A stretch of 6,603 bases of DNA. Source: Hellea sp. (lineage in GTDB: Bacteria; Pseudomonadota; Alphaproteobacteria; Caulobacterales; Maricaulaceae). This document shows, in pieces, positions 1 to 5,227 of the stretch. A program made the translations under genes and the position numbers. The notes below the pieces were generated by a model. That model ran no database searches and was not told the DNA's origin. It saw only the letters and a program-made list of their open reading frames with translations. The stretch covers positions 1 through 6,603 of the forward strand of contig JAHDEU010000126.1 in the NCBI GenBank assembly GCA_020628635.1, given 5' to 3'. Positions within the stretch are counted from its first letter, which is position 1. Each line of letters starts with the position of its first letter.

Positions 1-1
1 G

Positions 2-46
2 CCGCGTCCCGGTGCGCCCGTCTTTGACACCGCGCCACTGCGATGA
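2..46 (+). CDS. 3' end of an upstream gene (partial, unidentified)
   Basis: The frame starting at base 2 is open from the window edge and stops at TGA 44-46. It reads PRPGAPVFDTAPLR, 12 bases before the next gene's ATG. The other two forward frames either stop at 25-27 or run into the next gene in a shadow frame, so this is the best candidate for the tail of a co-directional neighbour. Fourteen residues are too few to identify a family. QEGLA genes are, from memory, often beside N-formylglutamate amidohydrolase or ATP-grasp genes, but nothing here confirms that. Confidence 0.35.
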   Translation, partial: PRPGAPVFDTAPLR

Positions 47-58
47 CACGCAAACCCC

Positions 59-1381
59 ATGGAACGCCTCTCCGACTCGCATTTCAAGACCGCCGTCAGG
101 GCGGGCAAGCTCCTCGACAAGGCGGCGTCCAAGATGCGGGTGCTGACGTCTGTGCATTGGGACGCGAAGCACAAGCCTGCCTTTCTCAAGCGCGGCAAGA
201 TGCCCGCGCCGGTTTACCCCAAGATCGATACCGCGAAGCCGCGCGAGATGATCGCGGCCGCCCGCGCGCTGATCCAGGGGGAGCACGAGATCCAGCAATG
301 GCTCTGCCGGCTGGCCGACACGATGGAGAGCACGGCGGCGTTGATCGAAACGCGGGGGACGGCGGAGTTCTTCGCCCATTCGACCGCGCTCTACGGCCAG
401 CCGACGCGGCTCATGCTCGACAAGCAGACGCGCGTGCTCGACCTTGCCAAGCATATGGACGAGGCGCTGGACGGGCTCGATTTCGACAAGCTGGTCATGG
501 AAGGGACTGACGAGAAACTGTCCGATGTCGAGTTTGCCAGGCGCTTCCGCGCGCGGTTGTCGCGCCACTTCAAGACCGATGCGCCGGACGTCGTGATCAG
601 CCCGAGCCTGTCGGCCAAGGCGGCCGCGTCCTCGACACGCATCCGCATCCGGCAGGGGGCGACATTTTCGGCGCGGGATGTGGACCAGCTGCTGCACCAC
701 GAAGCCCTGATCCACACGGCGACGGCGCTGAACGGCAAGGCGCAGAAGCATTTTCCGATTCTCGGTCGCGCCCATCCCGGCACTACGGAGGTCCAGGAGG
801 GCTTGGCCGTGTTCGCCGAAGTCATCACCGGTTCCATGGACCCGGTGCGGTTTCGCCGCCTGTCGGGCCGCGTGCTGGCGATACAGATGGCGGTCGAGGG
901 CGCGGACTTCAAAGAGGTCTATGACTTCTTCCAGAGCCGCATCGACTTCCCGTCACAGAGCTATGAGAACTCAAGGCGGGTCTTCCGCGGAGGCGTAATC
1001 TCCGGTGGGGCTCCCTTTACCAAGGACATGGTTTATCTGAACGGCCTGCTGCGGGTGCACAACTTCATGCGGACCGTGGTGCGCATGGGGCGGGCCGATC
1101 TGATCCGCGTGCTGTTTCTCGGCAAGATGGATATAGAGGATGTGCCCGCGCTGGCGCAGCTGGCGAGCAATGGGCGCCTCAGCCCGCCGCGCTTCATGCC
1201 GCCCTGGGTGCAGGATTTGCGCTTTCTCGTCAGCTACATGGGCTATTCAGGTTTTCTGAACCGCGTGAAAATGCCGGGCTTTCAGGCGTATTACGAAAAC
1301 GACCTCAAGGATGTGCCGGACGTCTGGAGTCTAGTGCGGCACGACCGAATAGATCAGGCGGGCGAGGACATCATCGAGTGA
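59..1381 (+). CDS. DUF1704 / QEGLA-motif putative zinc metallopeptidase (MATCAP-like)
   Basis: This 440-residue protein belongs to the family labelled 'flavohemoglobin expression-modulating QEGLA motif protein' (DUF1704). The visible signature is an HExxxH motif at residues 214-219 (HEALIH) followed by GTTEVQEGLA at 241-250. In the related eukaryotic MATCAP enzymes, which remove the C-terminal tyrosine of tubulin, the two His and a downstream Glu bind zinc; here H214, H219 and E247 are the likely ligands and E215 the catalytic base. A second conserved-looking block, RGGVISGGAPFTKDMVYLNG, lies at 310-329. No signal peptide or membrane segment is seen, so it is probably cytoplasmic. ATG 59 is the first start after an in-frame TGA at 44-46; no good Shine-Dalgarno precedes it. 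The 3' end overlaps the convergent XRE gene by 51 bases. Family assignment is strong; bacterial substrate and any link to flavohemoglobin are unknown. Confidence 0.88.
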   Translation: MERLSDSHFKTAVRAGKLLDKAASKMRVLTSVHWDAKHKPAFLKRGKMPAPVYPKIDTAKPREMIAAARALIQGEHEIQQWLCRLADTMESTAALIETRGTAEFFAHSTALYGQPTRLMLDKQTRVLDLAKHMDEALDGLDFDKLVMEGTDEKLSDVEFARRFRARLSRHFKTDAPDVVISPSLSAKAAASSTRIRIRQGATFSARDVDQLLHHEALIHTATALNGKAQKHFPILGRAHPGTTEVQEGLAVFAEVITGSMDPVRFRRLSGRVLAIQMAVEGADFKEVYDFFQSRIDFPSQSYENSRRVFRGGVISGGAPFTKDMVYLNGLLRVHNFMRTVVRMGRADLIRVLFLGKMDIEDVPALAQLASNGRLSPPRFMPPWVQDLRFLVSYMGYSGFLNRVKMPGFQAYYENDLKDVPDVWSLVRHDRIDQAGEDIIE

Positions 1382-1855
1382 GTGCCGGACTTCCAGCGAC
1401 AGACCGCCCGGCTGTTGCACGAGGAAGCGTCCCGGCAATTCTTCGGATGCGCGGTCGAAGACCAGCACCGTGCCGGGCGGAAAGCCGAGCGACGGAATGG
1501 CATTGAGCGCAAAGGCGTCTCCCACCCGCTCCGACGTGGTGGTGTAGCGCGCGGGCTGCCCGGAGGCGGGGTCCGCGCCACCTTCCGGCCAGTCATAGAC
1601 CGGAATATGGTGGATCGGCTTGGCGAGATGGCGATGCGCCGGATTGAGCCGGGCGGGGAGTTCGCCCGACAGAAGCCAGGACGGATCGGTGTCAAGCGCC
1701 TTGGCGATGCGGGACAGCGCGGCGCGGCGTGGCGTGTGTCCGCCGCTTTCCCAGTTGGCGATGGTCGGCTGCGACACGCCGACGGCTTCGGCGAGCGCCG
1801 TCTGCGACAGGCCCAGCTTCTTGCGCTTGATCTTGAGGCGTTCTGCGAGGTCCAT
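1331..1855 (-). CDS. XRE-family HTH repressor with degenerate S24/LexA-like C-terminal domain
   Basis: A 174-residue regulator. Residues about 3-64 form a classic XRE (HTH_3) DNA-binding domain: LAERLKIKRKKLGLSQTALA, then VSQPTIANWESG with the recognition helix, then the PRRAALSRIAKAL helix. Residues about 112-174 resemble the CI/LexA (peptidase S24) fold: AFALNAIPSLGFPPG sits where the GDSMxP..pdG element normally lies, with Ser122 near the catalytic Ser position. The usual catalytic Lys is not evident (LEVRHSL where VxVKR is expected), and the C-terminal strands look shortened. I infer an oligomerisation or ligand-sensing module that does not self-cleave. Start: ATG at 1855 is preferred; an in-frame TTG lies one codon upstream at 1858. 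AGG in the leader is a weak Shine-Dalgarno. The last 16 codons and stop overlap the QEGLA gene. Its likely target is the adjacent dyad-rich region (autoregulation). Confidence 0.85.
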   Translation of the reverse strand: MDLAERLKIKRKKLGLSQTALAEAVGVSQPTIANWESGGHTPRRAALSRIAKALDTDPSWLLSGELPARLNPAHRHLAKPIHHIPVYDWPEGGADPASGQPARYTTTSERVGDAFALNAIPSLGFPPGTVLVFDRASEELPGRFLVQQPGGLSLEVRHSLDDVLARLIYSVVPH

Positions 1856-1884
1856 CAAGTTTGCCTATATTAAATTAGCAGATT

Positions 1885-1900
1885 GGTAAGCCTGCTTTCC
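1885..1900. promoter_or_regulatory. Operator-like 16-bp dyad GGTAAGC-CT-GCTTTCC
   Basis: Two 7-base half-sites, GG(T/A)AAGC, face each other across a 2-base centre; six of seven arm positions are symmetric. The site lies 30-45 bases upstream of the XRE start codon, just upstream of a TAATAT -10-like hexamer on the same strand. That position suits an autoregulatory operator for the XRE protein. Further half-sites of the same sequence lie at 1907-1913 and 1984-1990. Binding is inferred. Confidence 0.4.
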
Positions 1901-1910
1901 GGTCCCGCTT

Positions 1911-1932
1911 ACCGTGACAGCGCTATCACTGT
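1911..1932. promoter_or_regulatory. Near-perfect 22-bp palindrome with LacI-type AGCGCT centre
   Basis: Nine of eleven base pairs are symmetric. The core at 1914-1929 is GTGACAGCGCTATCAC, with a central self-complementary AGCGCT flanked by TGA and TCA arms. LacI/GalR-family operators typically have a central CG with TG...CA arms, which matches. No LacI-family gene is in the window, so the binder would be encoded elsewhere, or the site may serve the XRE protein. A heptamer GCTTACC directly abuts it, overlapping by three bases (1907-1913). Confidence 0.45.
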
Positions 1933-1953
1933 AGCCACGGCGGGAAGTCTGAA

Positions 1954-1970
1954 TGCAAGCTGAATTTGCA
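1954..1970. repeat. Inverted repeat TGCAA-N7-TTGCA
   Basis: Short perfect 5-base arms separated by seven bases in the divergent intergenic region. It may be an operator half-site pair, but arms of this length arise by chance, so confidence is low. Confidence 0.2.
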
Positions 1971-2025
1971 CAATCGTGAAAATGCTTACCAAGGTGTCAT
2001 AAGAAAAATCGATAATTTGGGTCGC

Positions 2026-2040
2026 AATTCACTGTGAATT
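2026..2040. promoter_or_regulatory. Perfect 15-bp palindrome AATTCAC-T-GTGAATT
   Basis: Two perfect 7-base arms surround a single central T. It lies about 10 bases downstream of the GATAAT hexamer at 2011-2016, so if that is a -10 box the palindrome covers the transcription start. That is a normal place for a repressor operator; in RNA the arms are too close (one-base loop) for a good hairpin, which favours a DNA-binding role. It also contains the GTG at 2034 that could be read as an upstream start for the small gene, which argues against translation from there. Confidence 0.4.
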
Positions 2041-2135
2041 TCTTAGATGACTGGTTGGGAAATGCAATGAAGGGCGGGTCTCAAGCACTCGCATTCGGCG
2101 CGGCAACGAAATTGAAGAAACCAAAGGGTAAGACA

Positions 2136-2339
2136 ATGAAGCAGGGTGATTACTGCACGCGCGAAGGCGCAGAACGATTGAAGCAGCAGATCGAAGCGTA
2201 CTGGGCCGAGCGTGGCCACGACGTGAAGATCAACCTCGTGCAGGGCGGCTTCCTCGCCTCCATGCGCTCGGCACGGACCGATGTTCGCTCGAACATGGTC
2301 AACGGCGTCCCGACGCGCAACACGGCCGACTTCGGCTAA
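2136..2339 (+). CDS. Small conserved-looking basic protein of unknown function (67 aa)
   Basis: The protein is 67 residues, begins MKQGDYCTREGAERLKQQIE and is rich in Arg/Lys. Residues about 8-26 (REGAERLKQQIEAYWAERG) look like an amphipathic helix, followed by a short strand-like HDVKINLV and a polar tail with MRSARTDVRSNMVNG. It has no signal peptide or membrane segment and a single Cys at residue 7. I recall similar short proteins in alphaproteobacterial genomes but cannot name a function. Start choice: ATG 2136 follows AAAGGG (2123-2128) at 7-base spacing, and third-position G/C bias rises sharply there. Longer in-frame alternatives are GTG 2034 (101 aa, inside a palindrome) and ATG 2067 (90 aa). 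The gene faces the HAD gene and their stop codons overlap (TAA 2337-2339 against TAG 2338-2336). The dyad-rich upstream region suggests tight transcriptional control. Confidence 0.72.
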   Translation: MKQGDYCTREGAERLKQQIEAYWAERGHDVKINLVQGGFLASMRSARTDVRSNMVNGVPTRNTADFG

Positions 2340-3034
2340 AGCATAGCCTTGCCGCCTCGCGCGGCGAAGCGATCGATCAGGGCCGGTGTGAGCGCGCGGA
2401 ATGTCCGCAGCCTCACATCGGCCCGTTGTCGTATCTGGGGCGTGTAGCTGTAGCCATAGGTGACCAGCACGGACAGCGCGCCCGCATTGTGCGCTGCACC
2501 CATATCGGGGCTCGCGTCGCCGACCATGACGATGCGCGACGCATTGCGGTGGCCGGCGGCCATGAAGACATGGCGCGGGTCGGGCTTGGAGCGGGGCGCT
2601 TCGTCGCCGCCGACGATGCGGATGAAATGGTGCGTCATGCGCAAGCGTTCGAGCAGGGGGCGCGCCAGCCAGCCAGGCTTGTTGGTGCAGACCGTGAGTT
2701 CGGCGCCGAGCTTTGACAGCTCGTCCAGCGTGTCGCGCACGCCCGGATAGGGCGCGGAACGCTGCGCGATGTCGGCGGCGTAGCGCAGCAGGAACATGCG
2801 CTGGAGCTCGGACAGGCGCTCTTCGGTAACCGTATGGCCCGCCCGCGCGAACGCATCGCTGAGCAGGCGTCGCGATCCGAAACCAACGGCGCGCGCCGCA
2901 CGCGCATAGTCCGTCTCTCCCACGCCCTCCAGCGCGATCACCTCGTTGGTCACGCGCACGAGGTCCGGGGCGGTGTGGACCAGCGTGCCGTCGAGATCGA
3001 AGCAGATGGTGAGGCCCTTGAGCGGTTTGTCCAT
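2336..3034 (-). CDS. gph: HAD-family hydrolase, phosphoglycolate phosphatase-like
   Basis: This 232-residue HAD hydrolase probably dephosphorylates 2-phosphoglycolate, a by-product of oxidative DNA damage repair and of Rubisco oxygenation. All four HAD motifs are present. In the longer 244-residue numbering they are FDLDGTLVHT with nucleophile D25 and acid D27; motif II T129 in VCTNKPG; motif III K162 in SKPDP; and GDASPDM with D185 and D189 for Mg2+. An alpha-helical C1 cap occupies about residues 35-105, the layout of the Gph/PGP subfamily. The preferred start is ATG 3034, which leaves 11 residues before the nucleophile motif as is usual, and keeps 65 bases for the divergent promoter; ATG 3070 would add 12 residues and leave 29 bases. 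The gene is divergent from glmU and convergent with the small gene. Related HAD enzymes act on other small phosphates, so substrate is less certain than fold. Confidence 0.88.
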   Translation of the reverse strand: MDKPLKGLTICFDLDGTLVHTAPDLVRVTNEVIALEGVGETDYARAARAVGFGSRRLLSDAFARAGHTVTEERLSELQRMFLLRYAADIAQRSAPYPGVRDTLDELSKLGAELTVCTNKPGWLARPLLERLRMTHHFIRIVGGDEAPRSKPDPRHVFMAAGHRNASRIVMVGDASPDMGAAHNAGALSVLVTYGYSYTPQIRQRADVRLRTFRALTPALIDRFAARGGKAML

Positions 3035-3099
3035 CCGCCGGGTGTGATTCTGGCTGTGCGGGGCTTTCATTGGCGTCGCTATCCGCTAAGCCGCCCGTC
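3035..3099. promoter_or_regulatory. Short divergent gap between gph-like gene and glmU
   Basis: These 65 bases must hold the promoters of both divergent genes if the inner start codons are right. I see no convincing -35/-10 pair and no strong Shine-Dalgarno on either side. Confidence 0.3.
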
Positions 3100-4455
3100 A
3101 TGACAACGCCTACCTCCCAACGTCCCCGCGCGGCCATCATACTCGCCGCCGGCAAGAGCACGCGCATGAAGAGCGTGAAGTCGAAGGTTTTGCACGAACT
3201 GGCAGGCCGTCCCCTCATCGGATGGGCCCATGCCTGCGCGTCCGCGCAAGGCTGCGAGCGCATCGTCTGCGTGGTGGGAGAGGCCAATGCGGATGTCCGC
3301 GCCGCCGCCGAAGCGCTCGGCATGGAGATCGCGGTGCAGGAGCCGCAACAAGGCACCGGCCACGCGGTCCAGTGCGCCAAGAAGGCCATGGCCGGGTTCG
3401 AGGGCGACGTGGCCGTGCTCTTCGCCGACACGCCGCTGATCCAGGACGCGACACTGGCTGGCGTCTACGCCGCGCTGGATGATTGCGATGTCGCCGTACT
3501 GGGGTTCGAGGCCGCCGATCCGGGTGCCTATGGCCGGCTCATCGAGCGGGACGGCACGCTGCAGGCCATCGTCGAAGCCAAGGAAGCCACGCCGGAGCAA
3601 CTCGCTGTAACGCTCTGCAATAGCGGGGTTCTTGCAGCCGATGCGGCCAAGCTGTTTGCCGCCGTGGACCGCGTCGACAACAAGAACGCCAAGGGCGAAT
3701 ACTATCTCACGGACGTGGTGGAAATCATGCGCGGGGACGGCGGCACGGCGCGGGCCGTAAAGGGCGACGAGAGCGAGATGCTCGGCGTCAATTCGCGGCT
3801 CGATCTCGCGCAGGCGCACAAGGCGTTCCAGGCCAATATGCGCCGCGATGCCATGGTGTCCGGCGTGACCCTGCGCGATCCCGACACGGTCTATTTCAGC
3901 TATGACACCGAGATTGCGCCCGACGCGACCATCGGCGAGCATGTCGTCTTCGGCCCTGGCGTGACGGTCGAGGCGCACGCGACCATCCACGCTTTCAGCC
4001 ATATCGAGGGCGCGCATATCGGCGAGGGCGCGAGCGTCGGGCCGTTCGCGCGGCTGCGCACTGGCACGGAGCTCGGCCCAGACACGCGCATCGGCAACTT
4101 CGTGGAGGTCAAGAAGACGGTCGTGGGCCGTGGGTCCAAGGCGGGGCACTTGTCCTATCTGGGCGACGCCAAGATCGGCGAAGGCGTCAATATCGGCGCG
4201 GGCACGGTGACCTGCAATTACGACGGCTATTTCAAGCACAGGACGGAGATCGGCGACCGCGCCTTCATCGGCACGCACAGCTCGCTCGTCGCGCCGGTGC
4301 GCGTGGGCGAGGGGGCCTTCACCGGCTCGGGCTCCGTCATCACCAAGGACGTGCCCGACGACGCGCTGGCGCTGGGGCGCGGGCAGCAGACCAACAAGCC
4401 AGGCTGGGCCGCGCGCTTCCACGCCGCCATGAGCAAGCGGAAGAACGCCAAATGA
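3100..4455 (+). CDS. glmU: Bifunctional GlmU: GlcN-1-P acetyltransferase / GlcNAc-1-P uridyltransferase
   Basis: GlmU acetylates glucosamine-1-phosphate with acetyl-CoA and then couples it to UTP, giving UDP-GlcNAc for peptidoglycan and LPS in the cytoplasm. The 451-residue length is normal. The N-terminal uridyltransferase has LAAGKSTRMKS (15-25), K29 in SKVLH, QGTGHAV (84-90), D110 in FADTPL and N231 in VNSRLDLA, the last two being the usual Mg2+ ligands. From about 250 on, hexapeptide repeats form the left-handed beta-helix acetyltransferase with catalytic H350 (SKAGHLSYLGDA) and NYDG at 373-376. Odd points: Ser replaces the second Gly of the usual GxGTRM loop, and Ser replaces Pro in the usual PKVLH. 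ATG 3100 is chosen because it places the loop at the normal distance; a TTG at 3070 is in frame. It overlaps rpiA by ATGA, so the two are probably translationally coupled. Unlike in many bacteria, glmS does not follow. Confidence 0.97.
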   Translation: MTTPTSQRPRAAIILAAGKSTRMKSVKSKVLHELAGRPLIGWAHACASAQGCERIVCVVGEANADVRAAAEALGMEIAVQEPQQGTGHAVQCAKKAMAGFEGDVAVLFADTPLIQDATLAGVYAALDDCDVAVLGFEAADPGAYGRLIERDGTLQAIVEAKEATPEQLAVTLCNSGVLAADAAKLFAAVDRVDNKNAKGEYYLTDVVEIMRGDGGTARAVKGDESEMLGVNSRLDLAQAHKAFQANMRRDAMVSGVTLRDPDTVYFSYDTEIAPDATIGEHVVFGPGVTVEAHATIHAFSHIEGAHIGEGASVGPFARLRTGTELGPDTRIGNFVEVKKTVVGRGSKAGHLSYLGDAKIGEGVNIGAGTVTCNYDGYFKHRTEIGDRAFIGTHSSLVAPVRVGEGAFTGSGSVITKDVPDDALALGRGQQTNKPGWAARFHAAMSKRKNAK

Positions 4456-5156
4456 GCGTCGCCAAGGAGAACGCGGCCATGGCCGCGCTGGAGTTCGTCG
4501 AGGACGGCATGGTGCTGGGCCTCGGCTCCGGCTCCACGGCCGAGATCTTCATCGAGCGGCTGGGCGAAAAGGTGGCGGGCGGGCTGAAAGTCTCCGGCAT
4601 TCCGACTTCTAAGAGGACAGCCGAAGTCGCCCGCGAATCGGGCGTGCCGCTGATCGACATTGCGCGCATCGACTCCATCGACCTGACGGTGGACGGGGCA
4701 GACGAGGTCGACCAGAATTTCCACCTCATCAAGGGGGGCGGGGCCTGCCTGCTGCGCGAGAAGATCATCGCCCACGCTTCCAAACGGATGGTCGTCATCG
4801 TGGATGACCGCAAGATGGTGGACACGCTCGGCGCCTTTGCGCTGCCCGTCGAAGTCGATCCGTTCGGCATGACGCTGACCGCCAATCAGATCTACGCCGC
4901 GCTGAAGGCGACGGGATGCGAGGACGGCGTGACGACGCTGCGCCAGACCCGCGACGGCGACGGACCGCTCGTGACCGATGGCGGCCACTGGATATTGGAT
5001 TGCCGCGCCAAATCGATCCCGGACCCGGCGGCAACGGCCCGCGCGCTCGCCGCGCTGCCCGGTGTGATGGAGCACGGCCTGTTCATCGACCTCGCTGACG
5101 TCATCGTGATCGGGGAGATCGACCATGCCCGTGTCATGGAAATTCGGCGCGATTAG
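4452..5156 (+). CDS. rpiA: Ribose-5-phosphate isomerase A
   Basis: RpiA interconverts ribose-5-phosphate and ribulose-5-phosphate in the non-oxidative pentose phosphate pathway. The 234-residue protein has every expected motif: GLGSGSTA (23-30) for phosphate binding, PTSKRT (51-56), DGADE (81-85) with D81 and D84, KGGGACLLREK (94-104) with K94 and the catalytic base E103, and GVMEHGLFI (204-212) near the C terminus. These positions coincide with the well-studied E. coli enzyme, supporting the start at ATG 4452, which overlaps the glmU stop as ATGA. GGAAG at 4439-4443 is a plausible Shine-Dalgarno. The last codons and TAG stop fall inside the first unit of a 25-bp tandem repeat that fills the gap to the next gene. 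Co-transcription with glmU upstream and gor downstream is likely. Confidence 0.97.
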   Translation: MSVAKENAAMAALEFVEDGMVLGLGSGSTAEIFIERLGEKVAGGLKVSGIPTSKRTAEVARESGVPLIDIARIDSIDLTVDGADEVDQNFHLIKGGGACLLREKIIAHASKRMVVIVDDRKMVDTLGAFALPVEVDPFGMTLTANQIYAALKATGCEDGVTTLRQTRDGDGPLVTDGGHWILDCRAKSIPDPAATARALAALPGVMEHGLFIDLADVIVIGEIDHARVMEIRRD

Positions 5157-5220
5157 CGCGCGGGAGCTCCGGCGCGATCAGCGCGCGGGAGATCAGGCGC
5201 GACTAGCGCGGGGCAAAGGG
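5146..5220. repeat. Three tandem imperfect copies of a 25-bp GC-rich unit
   Basis: Units start at 5146, 5171 and 5196. Copies 1 and 2 match at 22 of 25 bases; copy 3 keeps 13 of its first 15 bases relative to copy 2 and then diverges. Each unit begins GGCGCGAyyAGCGCG (y = T/C; copy 1 ATTAG, copy 2 ATCAG, copy 3 ACTAG) and can fold a small hairpin, stem GCGCG/CGCGC with a 5-base loop (4 bp in copy 3). Copy 1 overlaps the final rpiA codons and the TAG stop (5154-5156); the divergent end of copy 3 contributes the gor Shine-Dalgarno. No T-run follows, so it is not a standard intrinsic terminator. Confidence 0.85.
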
Positions 5221-5221
5221 A
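5215..5221 (+). promoter_or_regulatory. Ribosome binding site of gor (AAAGGGA)
   Basis: AAAGGGA lies with about 6-7 bases to ATG 5228, the clearest Shine-Dalgarno in the window. It fixes the gor start at 5228 and sits in the diverged end of the third 25-bp repeat unit. Confidence 0.6.
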
Positions 5222-5227
5222 ACAGAC

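Larger units (their letters stand above)
1856..2135. promoter_or_regulatory. Divergent intergenic regulatory region with multiple dyads
   Basis: This 280-base gap lies between the leftward XRE gene and the rightward 67-codon gene and is clearly AT-richer than its surroundings. It holds four dyad-symmetric sites, listed separately, and three copies of the heptamer GGTAAGC or its complement (1885-1891, 1907-1913, 1984-1990); the outer two extend to a perfect 9-base inverted pair TTGGTAAGC / GCTTACCAA. Candidate -10 boxes are TAATAT on the minus strand (1872-1867) for the XRE gene and GATAAT (2011-2016) for the small gene. Neither has a good -35 element, so the promoters are only suggestions. 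From 2034 to 2135 the frame of the small gene is open, but codon third positions are much less G/C-biased than after 2136, so I treat it as leader. Confidence 0.55.

Noticed and set aside
43..510. 155-codon plus-strand frame overlapping the start of the QEGLA gene
   Set aside because: It is an Arg/Ala/Gly-rich shadow; the 59-1381 frame carries the conserved family motifs.
1382..1873. Plus-strand frame opposite the XRE gene
   Set aside because: The minus-strand XRE reading has a textbook HTH; the plus reading is Arg/Gly-rich filler.
1870..1881. CtrA-type TTAA-N7-TTAA site upstream of the XRE gene
   Set aside because: One TTAA is present at 1870-1873, but the second half-site at the required spacing is absent.
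2043..3431. 462-codon minus-strand open frame spanning the small gene, gph and the glmU start
   Set aside because: It crosses three real genes in a wrong frame, with His/Arg/Pro-rich composition and no domain.
3079..4422. 447-codon open frame on the minus strand opposite glmU
   Set aside because: It is antisense to an unmistakable glmU, has low-complexity Arg/Ala/His-rich composition and no recognisable motif; long shadow frames are normal in GC-rich coding DNA.
4227..5126. 299-codon minus-strand frame opposite rpiA
   Set aside because: It is a shadow of rpiA and the end of glmU, without recognisable motifs.
5146..5220. CRISPR array or intrinsic terminator
   Set aside because: The 25-bp units are directly adjacent with no spacers, and the hairpins are short with no following T-run.
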